From Porogramme epimiltina (lineage: Eukaryota; Basidiomycota; Agaricomycetes; Polyporales; Polyporaceae), in the NCBI GenBank assembly GCA_900155495.1, contig FTLJ01000107.1, positions 1-64,000 on the forward strand: 64,000 bases of DNA, read 5' to 3'. Below, piece by piece: positions 21,775-33,922 of the stretch (the first letter of the stretch is position 1; each line of letters begins with the position of its first letter). Below the pieces are notes generated by a model. It had not been told where the DNA came from, searched no databases, and worked only from the letters and a program-made list of their open reading frames with translations. A program made the translations under genes and the position numbers.

Positions 21775-22069
21775 TTTATGATCGTGTGGCATCATTCACG
21801 TCATGTATATCCGTAATGTACTTCTGATTCTGACAATCGTACAGAACTAAGATCGCACTGGGGGGTTCTGAAGCAGGCTTGCCTGGTATGCATTGATTGG
21901 GGACCAATGTGATATGCAGTGCGAACGATTGTCAAGGGCGCGACTAATGAAATAATTTATGCTACAATACTTCAAGTCACAATCAGGGGCTTGTAGTCAT
22001 GGCGTTCCAGGGATTTATAGACGTACCGAAGTCCAGTCCGGCTGCAACCACGCGACTCTCACCTCTCCC

Positions 22070-24860
22070 TCACGACATCTTGATCACCCTCTGCGTCTCC
22101 ACTGCCTTCTGCTTGAATCCTTCGATGTGCCGCTCCGCGTCCTCCTTGATCAACGCATACTGCACTTCCATCTCTCGTCGGATGTACTGTTCTACGGTCA
22201 TGGCTGCCTCTTCCTCCGTAAGTTTCGTCAGTTCTTCGATAGGGAACTGTGCAAGGAAGGGATGGTATGTTTGTGAAGGCCGAGGAGGCTCGGCAGAGGG
22301 TTCCGTGATGGGAAGTTCTGATTGATCCATGTCTATATCCGCTTCGTCCTTCTGTTCACGGACTGGAGAGGGTGGCGCCGAACGATGGACGGCGGAGATG
22401 GGGGTACCGGGCGCTGGCGGTTCGGCGTCTGGGGTACGGTTCTGCGGTTTCGCTCGTCGGGGGCTAGCTGGTAGGGCGTCGTCCATGGCTGTGTCCTCTG
22501 TCACCAGAGTAGATGGAGAACGGGCCTTGGGAGCGGGTGGACGACTGTTCTTTGAGGTGGAGCCAGAAGGCTTCCTCGTCTTGTTGCTAGAGCTGCCGCT
22601 CACTGATCGCGTGGGAGCCCCTTTCACTTTGACTTTACTTTGAGGAGGTACGTTGCCCGAGTCTGCGTCTCCCCCGTCGGAGTCGATCTCGATGACTTTC
22701 AGCGAGTCTTTGTTGGACTTGGCGGGGGGATGCGAGGTGCGAGAAGACGGTTCCACAGATGACCGGACGCCGTCGGCCGTGACACTAGTTCTTGTTGCGG
22801 CGTCGGTACTGGTGGGCGGTGGAGGGGTTGCGCCGGCAGTAGACAGGCCTTTCGCCTTTGTCTTCGCCTTTGCCTTGATTGGCGGGGCGCGGTCCTCGTC
22901 GATGCCCATTTGGTCTGGCTCAAGGGGAGGCTCTGCCGTGGCGTAGCCGGCGTCCTCAGAAAGAGATGACTTTCGATCCGAAGGTGATTTCTGCGGGTGT
23001 CCTGTACCGGCTTGAACACTTCGAGGTGGTTTGCGCGACGGTTCGTAGTTATCTACGGCTGTAGACTCTACCTCATCGAACACAGGCTCTCGGGGTTCTG
23101 CTTTGGCCTTGGTGCGTGGGACCGCTTTCCCCTTGGGTTTGGCAGGGGGTGCTGAGACGACCTCTTCCTCGTCTTCTTGCGTCGGCGTGGCGGCACGCTT
23201 CCCCTTCTTCTTGGTCGTAGGTACGGGCGCTGGGGCGACTTCAACGACGTCCTGCTGTCTTGGCTTGGGCTTCGACGCGGACTTGTTGCGTGTATGCGTA
23301 CTCTTCGAGTTGGACGGGGCCGCATCTTCAGCTTCTGATTCTACATTGGCTTTGGACCGAGAGCGGGTGTGAGATTTCTTGGCTGGTGGAGGTGGCGCGG
23401 GCAGATCACTTTCTTCCCCATCGTCATCCCCTTTCGCTTGACCCTTCTTAGCATTACTCTGTGGCTTTGCTGTGGCACTTTTTGGAGGCCGCCCACGTTT
23501 CTTCTTCTCCACAGGTTGTGGTTCAGGATTGGCGTCTTCCATGTTCACGTCACCTGACGGACCCTGACCTCCCACCTCATCCTCGCCCTCCTCAGCGATA
23601 GCAGATACCCGTGTCTTAGAGCGCCCCCCAGTCTTCCGCTTGGACTTGGTCGCACGCTTCCCTGCGTCACTCTCGCTTCCGCCATCGGTTTCTTCAACTT
23701 CGGAACTCACTGTTCTACTCCCTGGAGTCTTCCCAGTGCCTCTCGTAGACCGTCGAGAACCTGGGGTCTTGACGGGGACGGATGAGGAACGGACGGAACC
23801 AGCCTTGCTTGCTCGGGTGCTAGATGTCTTAAGAGGTGGGGATAGCTCGGACGACATCACAGCGAGTTCGTCATCAGATTCGTCCAGCATTGGGACGGCC
23901 GTAGCCTCGGGCTTCGAAGCTTTCGACGCAGGTTTAGAGGTTGGGCGTTTCGAAGTCGATTGACCAAGAAGTGAGTCCTCGGTGTACGCTTTGAGAAACG
24001 CACACTTCTTCTGCTTTCGTTTCACATGTTCCTCGCTGCAATTATCGTAAGTATGTGTTGGGAACCACACAAGTGCCACATACTAAGGGTCATCATCTTT
24101 ATCCCATCCACCGAGCGACAGCTTGCAATAGAGGCAGACAGCCGTGTCGTCACCCATTGATTCCGAGTTGCAAACAAAACCAGCCTTGGCGAGCTAGAGA
24201 GCGTATTAGCGTCTCGAATTTCTGAATACATATCCATAACAATTCAAAACGGTATGATGGGTTAACAACTAGTCACCGACTGAGATCCCTCATATCCTCA
24301 CGCACTAGAACTGACACACCAAAAGGGTGAAGCGAAGAGACGACGACTTACCGCCTTGGAATTTGCACCATGGCCCTTGACGGCATCATGTGGCCACCGG
24401 CTCTTGGAGAAGGTGTCCAGGCGTGCTTTCTCCATGGATTTACTGGCTGGATGACGCGCGGGATCTGTGTAGCGGTAGCTGCTGGACGCATTAATACTAG
24501 AAAATAGGTATAAAGCGCGAGTGACGCGTACCTCTTTTCGCCCATAGCAGTCTGGCACCGAACTATAGCCCATGCGCACCGGTCCTGGCATTTCTCGTAA
24601 TGGATAGCGAAGGGATCGTCATCATGCTCCCATCCGACTATAGATTTGTTGCACATATAGCATGTTGCGCAGTCTGGGCTGTCCGAGGAGGGATTGAAGT
24701 AGAAGCCTGCCTCCGCGAGGCTGTCTGGTGTGGCTTTGAAGGATGCGGGGTGGGGCCACTTGAAGGAAGACGAGGGTAGCCTGCTCGAAGATGCCTTAGA
24801 ACGCTTGGATTTACTGGAGGAAAAGGACTCGAGGCGTGCGGAGAGAAATTGATAGTCCAT
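22070..24860 (-). CDS. BIR1: BIR1/survivin-type protein of the chromosomal passenger complex
   Basis: Exons 24532-24860, 24352-24478, 24084-24193 and 22070-24035, 843 aa. The start at 24860 gives MDYQFLSARLESF, the usual opening of fungal Bir1/Cut17. Two BIR zinc domains follow. BIR1 has FKWPHPASFKATP...LAEAGFYFNP with CYMC, GWEHDDDP, H and C ligands; BIR2 has RLDTFSKSRWPHDAV...LAKAGFVCN with CLYC, GWDKDDDP, EEH and C. A long Ser/Lys/Pro-rich, charged, probably disordered region spans about residues 200-780. The last 60 residues form a predicted helix (EEEAAMTVEQYIRREMEV and onward), suited to bundle with INCENP and borealin-like partners. By family it guides Aurora kinase to centromeres and spindle midzone. 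It is divergent to WAPL across 274 bp. Confidence 0.93.
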
Positions 24861-25134
24861 CTGTGTTGACGAGGAGAAAGTACGGGGGAAAGAGGCGGCG
24901 GCGTCGTCGGAGACAGCGGCAAGTCGCCAGATGACGGGCGCTTCACTCAAGACCGCGTCCGTGACGCGTCACGGGTGACCGACGCGACAAGACCGTGACG
25001 CTGGTCATCGCGCCGATCCGCCTCCGTTTCCGCTGAGTGGCACCGGCCACAAGCACGGACCTCCTTCATCCTGGACCTCTCCTAAACCTCTGTCTTCCCT
25101 GACGCCGCGGGATATACTATCCCTGCGTCCTACT
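24861..25134. promoter_or_regulatory. Bidirectional BIR1/WAPL promoter with MCB-like palindrome
   Basis: This 274-bp region separates two divergent chromosome-segregation genes. It contains the perfect 12-bp palindrome GTGACGCGTCAC at 24961-24972, with an ACGCGT MluI cell-cycle box core, and a second GACGCGAC at 24981-24988. MCB elements are bound by the MBF factor at G1/S genes in yeasts (established). Use here is inferred. Confidence 0.6.
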
Positions 25135-28100
25135 ATGCAGCGCACATACAGTCGTAAGCGAAATCAACGACGGTCATTCCCATTGGACGAAACTCCGGAA
25201 GATCCTCCGTCTCCAGCCCATAACTCTAGTAGACCTCGCAAACGACAGAAAGTCGAGGTCGAGGTCGTTGCTCCTGCTGAGTCAATATCTAGCGTGTCTC
25301 GCCGGAGCACTGGTGCGTTCTCCTTAACATCTCGTCAGGTCTTGCCATGTTAACGTCATAATATAAATATCTGACAGACCTGCCGTCCAAACCCTCGACG
25401 CGTGCTCAAACTCCGTTGTCTCTCGCTTCCTCATCCGCCGAGGTTTCCCAACCACCGATAGCGCAACTGCCTTCATCATCTGCTGTCGAACAACCTACCC
25501 CTGGAGCGTCGTATCGAGCAGTCAAAGACCTCTCTGACATCTTTTCATTCACGTCGGATCATGTATCCCCCGTCCGCCCCACTCGTACTTCCTCGAAACC
25601 AGATGTTTCCCTTGCGCGCCGCATGCTAGCTCGCTCGCGCACGGAAGGCAGCGTCATCAGCCTCAGCAGTAGCAGCGACCAAGGGAGCAACGGGGCCGCC
25701 TCGATACCTACAACACCTAAGAAGCTCCGTGCCTTCATGTCGGAGAGCGCATTAGGCTCCCCGACCTCCCGTGCTCTATCTGCATCCCCGTCCAAGACTA
25801 AAGACGATATTTCTTCTCCCCCTGTTCGCCCTCCGCTCGCGCACACCAATGTCCGTACCTATGCAGGCAAATCGCGCTCCTTCCTCGTCGCCCTCCCGCC
25901 TTCGCAAGCCGCCTCGATGGGCATGGATGCTACCCAATTGGACGGTGGTCAAGGCCTCCTGGCGGACAGCCAGGAGGATGACTTTGAAATCCGGGAGTCT
26001 TATACGGAGCTAAGGCAACGATGGGGCATTGACGAATCAGAGGATGACCCAAGACCAGTTTCGCCATCACTATCCCCGTCGCCAACACGCAAAGGGAAGG
26101 GCAAAACACAGCCCCGCCCCCATCCTCAACCACGACTTCCTTATGGTATGACGAACGACCTCAAAAGCATCACCGAGCTACGAAGTAAAGGAGAGAGTCG
26201 GCGTTTCTTAGATGAAGTGGGTTACTTATTTGAAGGTCTGGAGAAGGACGGAGCACTCGGTGTCAGGAGAGGCAGGTACGTTAAGGCACTCTAATCACTT
26301 GACGGAGTGTTTACCCACGACGTAGTGCGATGGAAATTGTTACCAAGTTATGCGATGTCGAGTTTGCTCGACGAGCCAAGGCGGCTGATTTCTTAGGGCG
26401 TGCCTGGGAGGTCCTCCGCGAAGCCGGGGCAGGGGAAGGAGACAAGGTGCGTTGCAAAGGCTTGGTTCGTCCTGTCTTCGTTTTGAAATGGCCCTCAGGT
26501 CCTGGACACCATTCTGGCCTTCTATGCGGCTCTTATATCAAGAGATCAGACGGACGTATTAGACCTGACTGCCAAATCTGATTTCACGTCAACGCTCCAC
26601 CACATGCTGACCACCTGCGATCGTACCAACGACCCCCTTTGGCTGGTTTCCACCGATGCCGGAGTGGGTGTCATGAAGAACGTCGGGATCTCCAAGGTCG
26701 AGGTCACGCTAGTGAGTACGACAATCAACACAAATTACACTTACTTCATTGAAGTATGAAGTTAGGTAATATCCATAGACTCGTGCGGAAAAAGTCTGGG
26801 TTGTTTGACGAATCTGAGATTGTACGTCTTAATCTCCTCCTGCGACCTTGTTATTTTCATTCACAAACGCCACATTAGATCTCAAATCGTTTACTCGTCT
26901 CCCACGCACTTGCGAGAGTGTCTCCGCTGGCCCACAACCTCTCTCATCTTTCCCCACTCCTCCAGAGTCTTTCCTCGGAGATCAATTTGCTCCCTCCGCG
27001 TGTAGCTGCTTATCATTCAGGGCTGGCCCTGATCCCCCCTCAAGGACCATCGTCATATCTGGACACGCCCTCTCTTCCCTACTTGGACAACTGCTTGCGC
27101 CTATTGGACTCCTGCCTGCTTGGCTCCTGGTCGATGACCCCTGAAGAGTCTGCGTTACAGGCGCGTCAACTAGAAAAACTCCGTGACACGGAGTTCGCCG
27201 CAGCATTGATCGCGTTATGCGCCAGCTGTAGTATCATATTGAGGGATGACGAGCTGGAACAATATCGACCTACAGGTTTGTTGCCGCTGGTGATGCGCGA
27301 AAATGTAACGAGCTTACATCCTCTCCGTTTAGCCGCCAAATGCTCTGAATCTGCCCTCCGCGTGCTCATCAACCTCACCCATGGCAACTTATTATGGTCT
27401 CAGGCTGTTTTGGATAGCCATTCGATCATTCCAATGGTCATGAACCTCATTGTCGCCGAGCAACGGACACGACGTATCTACGCCAAGAAGCTTGACGCGG
27501 AGGAGGCTGACTCGGAAGATGCTGAGGACGCCGCGCATTCCCTTGACCGGCTCTGTCTTGCTCTAGGGCTTCTCACCAATCTAGTGCAAGCAACATCTGA
27601 AGCCAAGCGTATGCTTTGCGATACACGTATGTGAGATTAATGTCCACTTGTTGATTCGCCTGACACCCGTTCTGCTAGTTCTCGATTTCAATTGTCCGGG
27701 ACAACGCCGCTGCTTGAAAGGCTGCACCTGTGTTTCCCGCACCAACTCCCTCGCGTGCCTCGCGCAGGTATACGGACAATACTTAACATCGACTAGCGAA
27801 CTCGACGCGGTCGTGCGGGGACATATGGCGGTTTTATTTGGCCTCCTGATGGAACACTCTTCCAGCAACCAACGCACGCTCCTTGCCGCCCTCCCTGGTT
27901 CGTCGGACAAGGAGAAGCTTGGGACGCTATTGCACCATGCTCGGGACTTCACAACCTTCTATGTTACTCTTACAAGGAAAATCGCTGAGGCCGAGAGACG
28001 TAGAGAAGGGGGTGACGAAGATGAAGAAGCTGACGTACAAGCGTCGTCCGGAAACTCTGGGCCGGCGTTCAAGGATACGATGGGCGAGGCTGTGGCAAAC

Positions 28101-28148
28101 GGAGTAATCGCCTTTTTATCGAGACTGAGGGATCACGGAGTGAAGTAA
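25135..28148 (+). CDS. WPL1: WAPL-family cohesin release factor
   Basis: Seven exons (25135-25312, 25378-26275, 26326-26446, 26499-26711, 26762-26821, 26879-27626, 27679-28148), 895 aa. Residues 1-330 are Ser/Pro-rich and disordered, with a basic RKRQK stretch. The WAPL domain starts at about residue 335 (MTNDLKSITELRSKGESRRF, then LDEVGYLFEGLE). It continues with VTKLCDVEFARRAKAADFLG, the helical repeats SNRLLVSHALARVSPLAHNL and CLRLLDSCLLGSWS, and the conserved ALRVLINLTHGN. WAPL opens the Smc3-Scc1 gate and releases cohesin from chromatin (family knowledge). A possible 57-nt intron at 27276-27332 is a multiple of three without stop and was left in as coding, because the read-through LHPLRLAAKCSESALRV looks like one continuous helix. 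The fifth exon is 60 nt. Confidence 0.92.
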
Positions 28149-28465
28149 TAGTTCCCTTGAATCGCAGAGAATGTGGACTCCTTCCTTTCATGTACACTTC
28201 CATCTCTCATACTTATGCCACGCTCGGATATTGGAGTGCGAATTTCCCTAGTTCGCCTATATTTAGTCCAGGTGCTATCGAAGAGGGGCAGCGCGTGTCT
28301 CACCTAAGCGTAGCACGTGATCGCGTCGCGACGCGGTTCAGTTCGCACGGCAACTCGCGGAATCAAACCCAGCCCTTCACGTTTTCGTCACAGGCGCTGT
28401 CTCGTTCCTGTTTCATTCTTCCCCCCATTTCCTCGGCGACCACGACGACCACGACCTCAAGCACG
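28149..28465. other. Intergenic region with promoter of the RING-RRM gene
   Basis: TATATTTA at 28258-28265 lies about 200 bp upstream of the start at 28466. No ATG was noticed between them. Confidence 0.5.
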
Positions 28466-31182
28466 ATGACCAAAGCGTCTCTTATACCCGCCTCTGCGCC
28501 CACCTCCCCTCTCGTTCACCGCAACAAGCAAAATCACCAGCCGACAACCCCCCAACGACCTCTGCATCACTCTGCAAGCGCACGGCACTACGCCTCTCCT
28601 TTCACCCCAGCGACGTCCATCTCGACTCCTTACACCCCCCTCAGTCTGCGATCCTTCTCATCTAATGGTTCTAGCCTTGCGACACCCGCCTCCGCAGTAG
28701 TGAACCGGCGGAGAAACCTCAGTTTGTCCCTCACTTCCCCAGAGGTGCACGGCCATGGGCATGCGCAGAACCGCAGTCTCGCCGACATTGCGCAGAACTG
28801 GCGCACGAGAGCCAATGAAAATGGCATCAAGGTTAGCCCCGGAGATGAATCCAAGTTCCAACGTGAGTGAATGCGCCTAATATCACACACGACACGCTTC
28901 GGTTAGCTATATGCGCATCCTGCTGACGCACGACTCCCTCTAGTCGATGATTGTAGCATGTCCGAGCTCAGCCAATCCTCCATAGATGAATGTATGTACT
29001 GTTTCATGTCGTCTAGGTCTATCTCGCCTGACGATCTGTGCAGCACTCCTCCCTGCGCCTTTCCTCTCTAGTCAGCGCCGCGCCCGCGCCATGTCGCATG
29101 CCCAGGCGCCGCTCTTACCGGTGATTGACAATGTGCAACTGGGCACGCCCAACCGTTCCATGCGCTCCATTGGTATCTTGAACACTCCTCCTCCTCAACC
29201 CGGGTATAGACTCCGCGGAAGCGTCACCGACCCAGCACATACCCGTCGCCGACCTGCGTTTGAACAGGTGCGTAACTAGGCCTTCTCCATGAGCAACAGG
29301 CGCTCATGTGTGTACTCCTCATATACTAGACATCCGAATTGTACGATATTGATGAGGACGACTACGCACCCTACCCTCACGCATTCTCTCCCCCCGCACA
29401 TTCTCAAACTCTCCCTCTTTCCTTGAACGATCCTTTCAACACTTCGAACATCTCGCTTTCCGCTATTTCCGCCATCTCCGAGCCAGTTCACTTCTATGAA
29501 ACGCCGCAGTACTTCCCACCTCAGCCAAGAAAACCTCCTACATCCTCCAAATGTTCTGTATGTGGCCTCGTCAAGGGTTCCATTGCGGTCCTCAAGCCTT
29601 GCTCCCACCCTCTGTGCTCGACGTGCCTGACAAGCGCCCTCAATATCGTCGGTGAGAAGGACATGGAATGCGCGATGTGCCACGCCAAGGTGGACGATTT
29701 CACGCTGTGCAAGAACGACTCCGAGATCAGCGCCCCGGCCCCTTCCGAATCGAAGTTACAACGGATCATTGAGGAGTGCAACGAGTTCGAGGAGTTTGAC
29801 AGCGGCATTGGCCTTCTTCCGAGCGCGTTCGGTGGCAGCACCATTGGAGACTTTGGTGTCTTTGAGGAGGATGAGCTGTTCATGGAACGGGCACAGGGAG
29901 CCTCCACGCCGGTCGGCGATTCCCGGTCGTCGTTCAACAGCATCAGATCTCCCGAGCGTATTGTCCTGCGCATCGACAACGTGCCTTGGGTAGGCCAATT
30001 AGCCCATTTTGCTTGAGTATACGAACTCACAGCACCATTGACAGGACATCACGCCCCCCGCTATTGCTACGTGGCTCAAACATCCCGTCGAACGTGTTCA
30101 TGTCCTTCTGGACCGCAAGGGGAAGACGCTCAGTCACGCTTTCGCCGAGATGGTTAACGAGGAAGCTGCTAAAGGCGCCTTGCGTACCTCCCAAAATTCA
30201 GTTCTCGGAAAGGGGAAGCGAGCTCGCGGCGTGACGGTGACTAGGAGTAGCCAAGAGGAGCTCATGAGAGCAGTTAGTACCCTCACATCTCCTGAGAGCG
30301 CACAAGACTAATGATAGCCCACTAGTTATTCCCTTCTTGGCAAGGCAACTTCGATGGCTCGCGTCCATCCCTCGCCGGCCTGAACAACGAGCATGTTATT
30401 TCCACACTTCAGCGGGGCCTTGTTTCAGAGACCGAACTTAACTCTCTTCACCATCTCATCAAGTCCCCTGACGTAAGCTATTTGACCAACTCGGGAGTAT
30501 CATTGCTCATTAAAGCATTCAGAGCCACTTCCTCAAGGTTCCCTCGCTTCCTTTCTACTCCCTGATCAGCATTCTGTCTAAGTTCCCTGCGGACGACGAT
30601 AGCCGCGTCTTCTGGTCAGGAAATTTGAGAGATTCCCTATATGGTAAGTATTGTCATTTCATATGTCATGAATCACGCACTCCGGTCTCTGACTGACATT
30701 CCATCTCCAGAAATCACACACGGTTAGCAATGCCCTTGAATAAATCAGCGAGCTTTGATTTCTGACCCTGTTTTCTAGCGGCAGTGCAGACATTGGTAGC
30801 TCGGATCGAGGAGAACCCTCTGTCTGACTGGAATGGGCTGTTGAAGGATATTGTTCGGTCAGCGTTAGACTGCCGAGGTGAATTTTCTTTGCACTGGTAT
30901 CCCGCTGTAGTTCTTACTCCGTTCACAGCATTCACCTCCGATCAGATGAGCATTCTTTCCGATGCTCTAGAGGCGACTCTTCCCCAGGCCACCTCTTCGC
31001 CGCCTCAGTCTCCCAGATCTAGAGGCTCGGCGTCCAGCAGCCGGGCCTCCGTTCGCAGCAGGCGTGGAGTGCCGTCTCCGGCCAGTGTCTCGACCGATGC
31101 CCTCGGAACGCTTGCAAAAGAGTTTGGGGTCGACCCCCTTGTAGTCGAGGCGCTTGCGCAGCGACTTTCCTCCATTCATTGA
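28466..31182 (+). CDS. RING finger and RNA-recognition-motif protein
   Basis: Ten exons (28466-28862, 28944-28991, 29044-29267, 29330-29989, 30045-30272, 30326-30472, 30523-30643, 30711-30722, 30779-30877, 30929-31182), 729 aa. Residues 1-270 are Ser/Pro/Thr-rich. A RING-type zinc finger follows at about 287-335 (CSVCGLV, CSHPLCSTC, CAMCHAKVDD). An RRM-like fold starts at IVLRIDNVPWDITPPAIATW, continues with VERVHVLLDRKGKTLSHAFA and MVNEEAAKGAL, and is followed by a helical C-terminal region. Exon 8 is only 12 nt (AAATCACACACG), encoding the join Y-E-I-T-H-A. The RING+RRM order suggests a ubiquitin ligase or adaptor acting on RNA-bound factors; this is inference. Fungal proteins of this type are mostly uncharacterised. 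TATA-like sequence at 28258. Confidence 0.88.
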
Positions 31183-31911
31183 CGTGGATCCGGACGTTAC
31201 CATGCTCTCCATTGTTATCCATGCATCCCTGGCTGTTCTCGCTGTTTATCGGATGGACTTTTTTTTTAAAGTTAAACCTGTTTTCTACGGCTTTCCACGA
31301 CTGGTCGTTCTTCGGTTTGGACGCGCTCGCACGAAGCTCTCTGTTCCGCTCTGTCGCTATGTTGACCGTAACGCGTTAGAACCCTCGCATCCCTGCCCTT
31401 CCCTTTATCCTTGTCGCTATGCGCCTCCCCCATCATGTCCTGCTGTTTGTCGTGTTTGTTGTCTGTCACGCGGTCGTTGCCACTGGTCTCGTAAAGTCGT
31501 ACATGTATGTATCCCTTCCCTACCTTTATCGCTGTATTCTTGCAATCTCCCTCAATGGAAATACGATGTTATTTGACGAAAGGCCTTGAATGTGATATCT
31601 CCAACTACTAAACGGCCTGTGTGGTATGTCCTTCAATAATGCCACTTCCCCAGAAATGCCTAATTAGCGTGTATTTTTAGGCCACTCGGGGGCGCGTGCT
31701 TGAGAAGCTTCTTAATATACGCATCTGCTGGACATCCGTGTACGTATACCAAGCTTCCTCTTGTATGACCAGAGATCCTATGACTGGCGGACTAAGCGGT
31801 TCTCTCCGCCAGAAGATGAAGTTGCGGAGGACGAAGCAGAACTAGGCTGGAGATGGTAAATGTATATAAGAACCACTGACGCCACAGGCAGGAACTTGAA
31901 CTCAACCCACT
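31183..31911. other. AT-richer intergenic region with promoter of the MRJP-type gene
   Basis: Contains T-runs near 31260 and TATATAAG at 31863-31870, 42 bp before the start at 31912. No coding or RNA gene recognised. Confidence 0.55.
31863..31870 (+). promoter_or_regulatory. TATA box (TATATAAG) of the MRJP-type gene
   Basis: Perfect TATATAAG 42 bp upstream of the first ATG at 31912. Confidence 0.7.
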
Positions 31912-33922
31912 ATGCGCGGCTCCCTGGCCTTTGCCTTCGCCCTGATAGCTGCTTCTGGAGTAGCAGGTGCAACTTCTGATAACAGCAATGGCTCCCAAGT
32001 ATTTGATGTACTTCGTTTTTCACTCGTGTTGCAAATCTAGATCTTGACCCATCTCGCGCATCTAGTTTCCCGAATACCCGCCGCCGATGACTCCTCCGCC
32101 CAATCAAACCATCGCAGACGGGATCGCACGTCTTCCTGCGAACGAAACCGGGGGAGACCCTATCCTTTCGAAGTTGAAGCTTCATTTCGACACCGGCCGT
32201 TTTGGACCCGCAATTGAACTTGTTCACGCGTACTTCAATTATTGGCCTACGGTAGTATCTTCGTTTCTAGGTGGTTTTAGTGTGATTCTGATTAGCCATC
32301 CCTGTTCGGCTCCAGGGCGTCGGCGTTAGCTCGAACGGAAGGATCTTCACATGTTTCCCTCGCGGAAATGAAACGTTCACGTTAGCCGAAGTCGACAGTC
32401 CGACCACTGAAACACCATTCCCGGAGTGAGCGTCTCTCGTCGAATTTGCTGCACATGAGTTGTGGTTGGAGTAGTCCAAGGCGTTGACAGATATTGACGT
32501 TTAGTCAAGATACGAACACCCCTCCCGCGTTCGCGAACGAGACGAATCCAGGGTTCAGTATCGCGACCGACAAGCTCCTCTTCGTCCAGTCCGTCGTCGT
32601 GGATGGCAAGGACCGGGTTTGGGCGCTGGACACTGGGCGGCCCCGCGTCAATGGCTCGGTGCTTCTGGCGGCGACGCCGGGGGGACCAAAGCTTGTTGGG
32701 TTCGATCTGAACGGTACCAGAATTGCAACGTTCACCTTCCCGACGTCGGTCGTCGCAGCTGACTCTTCGCTGAACGACGTCCGGTTCGACCTCCGCGGTG
32801 ACGGATATGCCTACATCACGGACAGCTCGCTCCAGCGGGCCGGTATCGTCGTGATCAATTTGACTACCGGAGAGTCGTGGAGGCATTTGGATGGACATCC
32901 GTCGGTGACGGCGCAGAGCGGGTTCATCACTATGCACAATGGAAGTGAGCGCTATTTCATCTTCGGAGATGTACTGGTAGTTGATTTTCACGTACCCTCA
33001 GTTCCCATCTATATCCATCCGCCGACACCGCCGAACGCCATTGCATTCTTCGCTCCAGTCAGTCCCTTCCTCGTTGCACTCCACGAACGTGCCCTTGTTC
33101 ATTGTAGCGCCATGGTATTCATAGGCTGCCGCAGATGGAATCGCCCTTTCTGATGGTGAGCTTGATCTACGACGATATGGCGCGATTTGGCGCTTGACGG
33201 TGACAATGTTCAAAGACGGCGAGTTCTTGTACATTACACCGCTGGCCGCTCGGAGGCTTTGGCGCGTGCCCACCGCTGCGCTGAAGGTGCGGCCGTCGTC
33301 CGCGAGCCCGAACGCTTTCGTGCTTGCCCAGCAGATGGTCCAGGAGATCGGCGAGATGGGAAGCCACGCCAACGGTCTGGAGAGCGACGACCAGGGGTTC
33401 ATCTATCTTTCAGCGCCGGGTGAGGGTATTCTGTGGCGTGTGGGATGCGACTTATAGCGTTTGGACGCTCATCGCCCATCCCACCGCAGAACACAACTCG
33501 ATTAATCGATTTAATCCCCGCACCGGGCTCATTGAGCCCTTCGTGCGCGACCCTGCAATCCAAGTACGTTCTGACGCCCCGTTATCGCGTCCCGGACGTT
33601 TCGTAAACTTCTTCGGACGCAGTGGCCGGACACACTCGCTGTCGCGTCGCTCGCGCACGGTGGCGGTTTCCTGTATTTCACAGTCAATCAGTGCGTATCC
33701 TTCTCTTCGGCCGGCTCATGCTCAACGCTCACCGATGGCGTGGTGCAGGCTCTGGCTCGGTCCTGACTACCAGAACGGGTGCGTCCGGGCTCGACGGTCG
33801 ATGGGGCCTGCGATCGGCCTTACTGATTCCTCCTGCGGGGGCGAGATAGGACCGACCTGCGCACGAAGCCGTACGCCATCTTCCGCGTGCCCATCGGCGG
33901 GGGCCGTGCGGGCCAGACGTGA
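31912..33922 (+). CDS. Secreted yellow / major royal jelly-type beta-propeller protein
   Basis: Eleven exons: 31912-31998, 32066-32251, 32316-32425, 32505-32944, 33002-33057, 33125-33155, 33216-33419, 33490-33563, 33623-33690, 33749-33778 and 33850-33922, 452 aa. MRGSLAFAFALIAASGVAGA is a signal peptide. Family blocks in order are FNYWPTGVGVSSNGRIF, then VVDGKDRVWALDTGRPR, KLVGFDLNGTRIATFTFP, SSLNDVRFDLRGDGYAYITD, ADGIALSDDGEFLYITPL, GSHANGLESDDQGFIYLS, and a terminal WPDTLAVASLAHGG with AIFRVPIGG. This is the yellow/MRJP six-blade propeller. Four exons are 30-74 nt, including 31 and 30 nt. Several N-x-S/T sites suggest glycosylation. Function in fungi is not settled; a role in melanin-type chemistry or small-molecule binding is only an analogy to insects. 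The acceptor at 33125 is the least certain junction. Confidence 0.88.
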
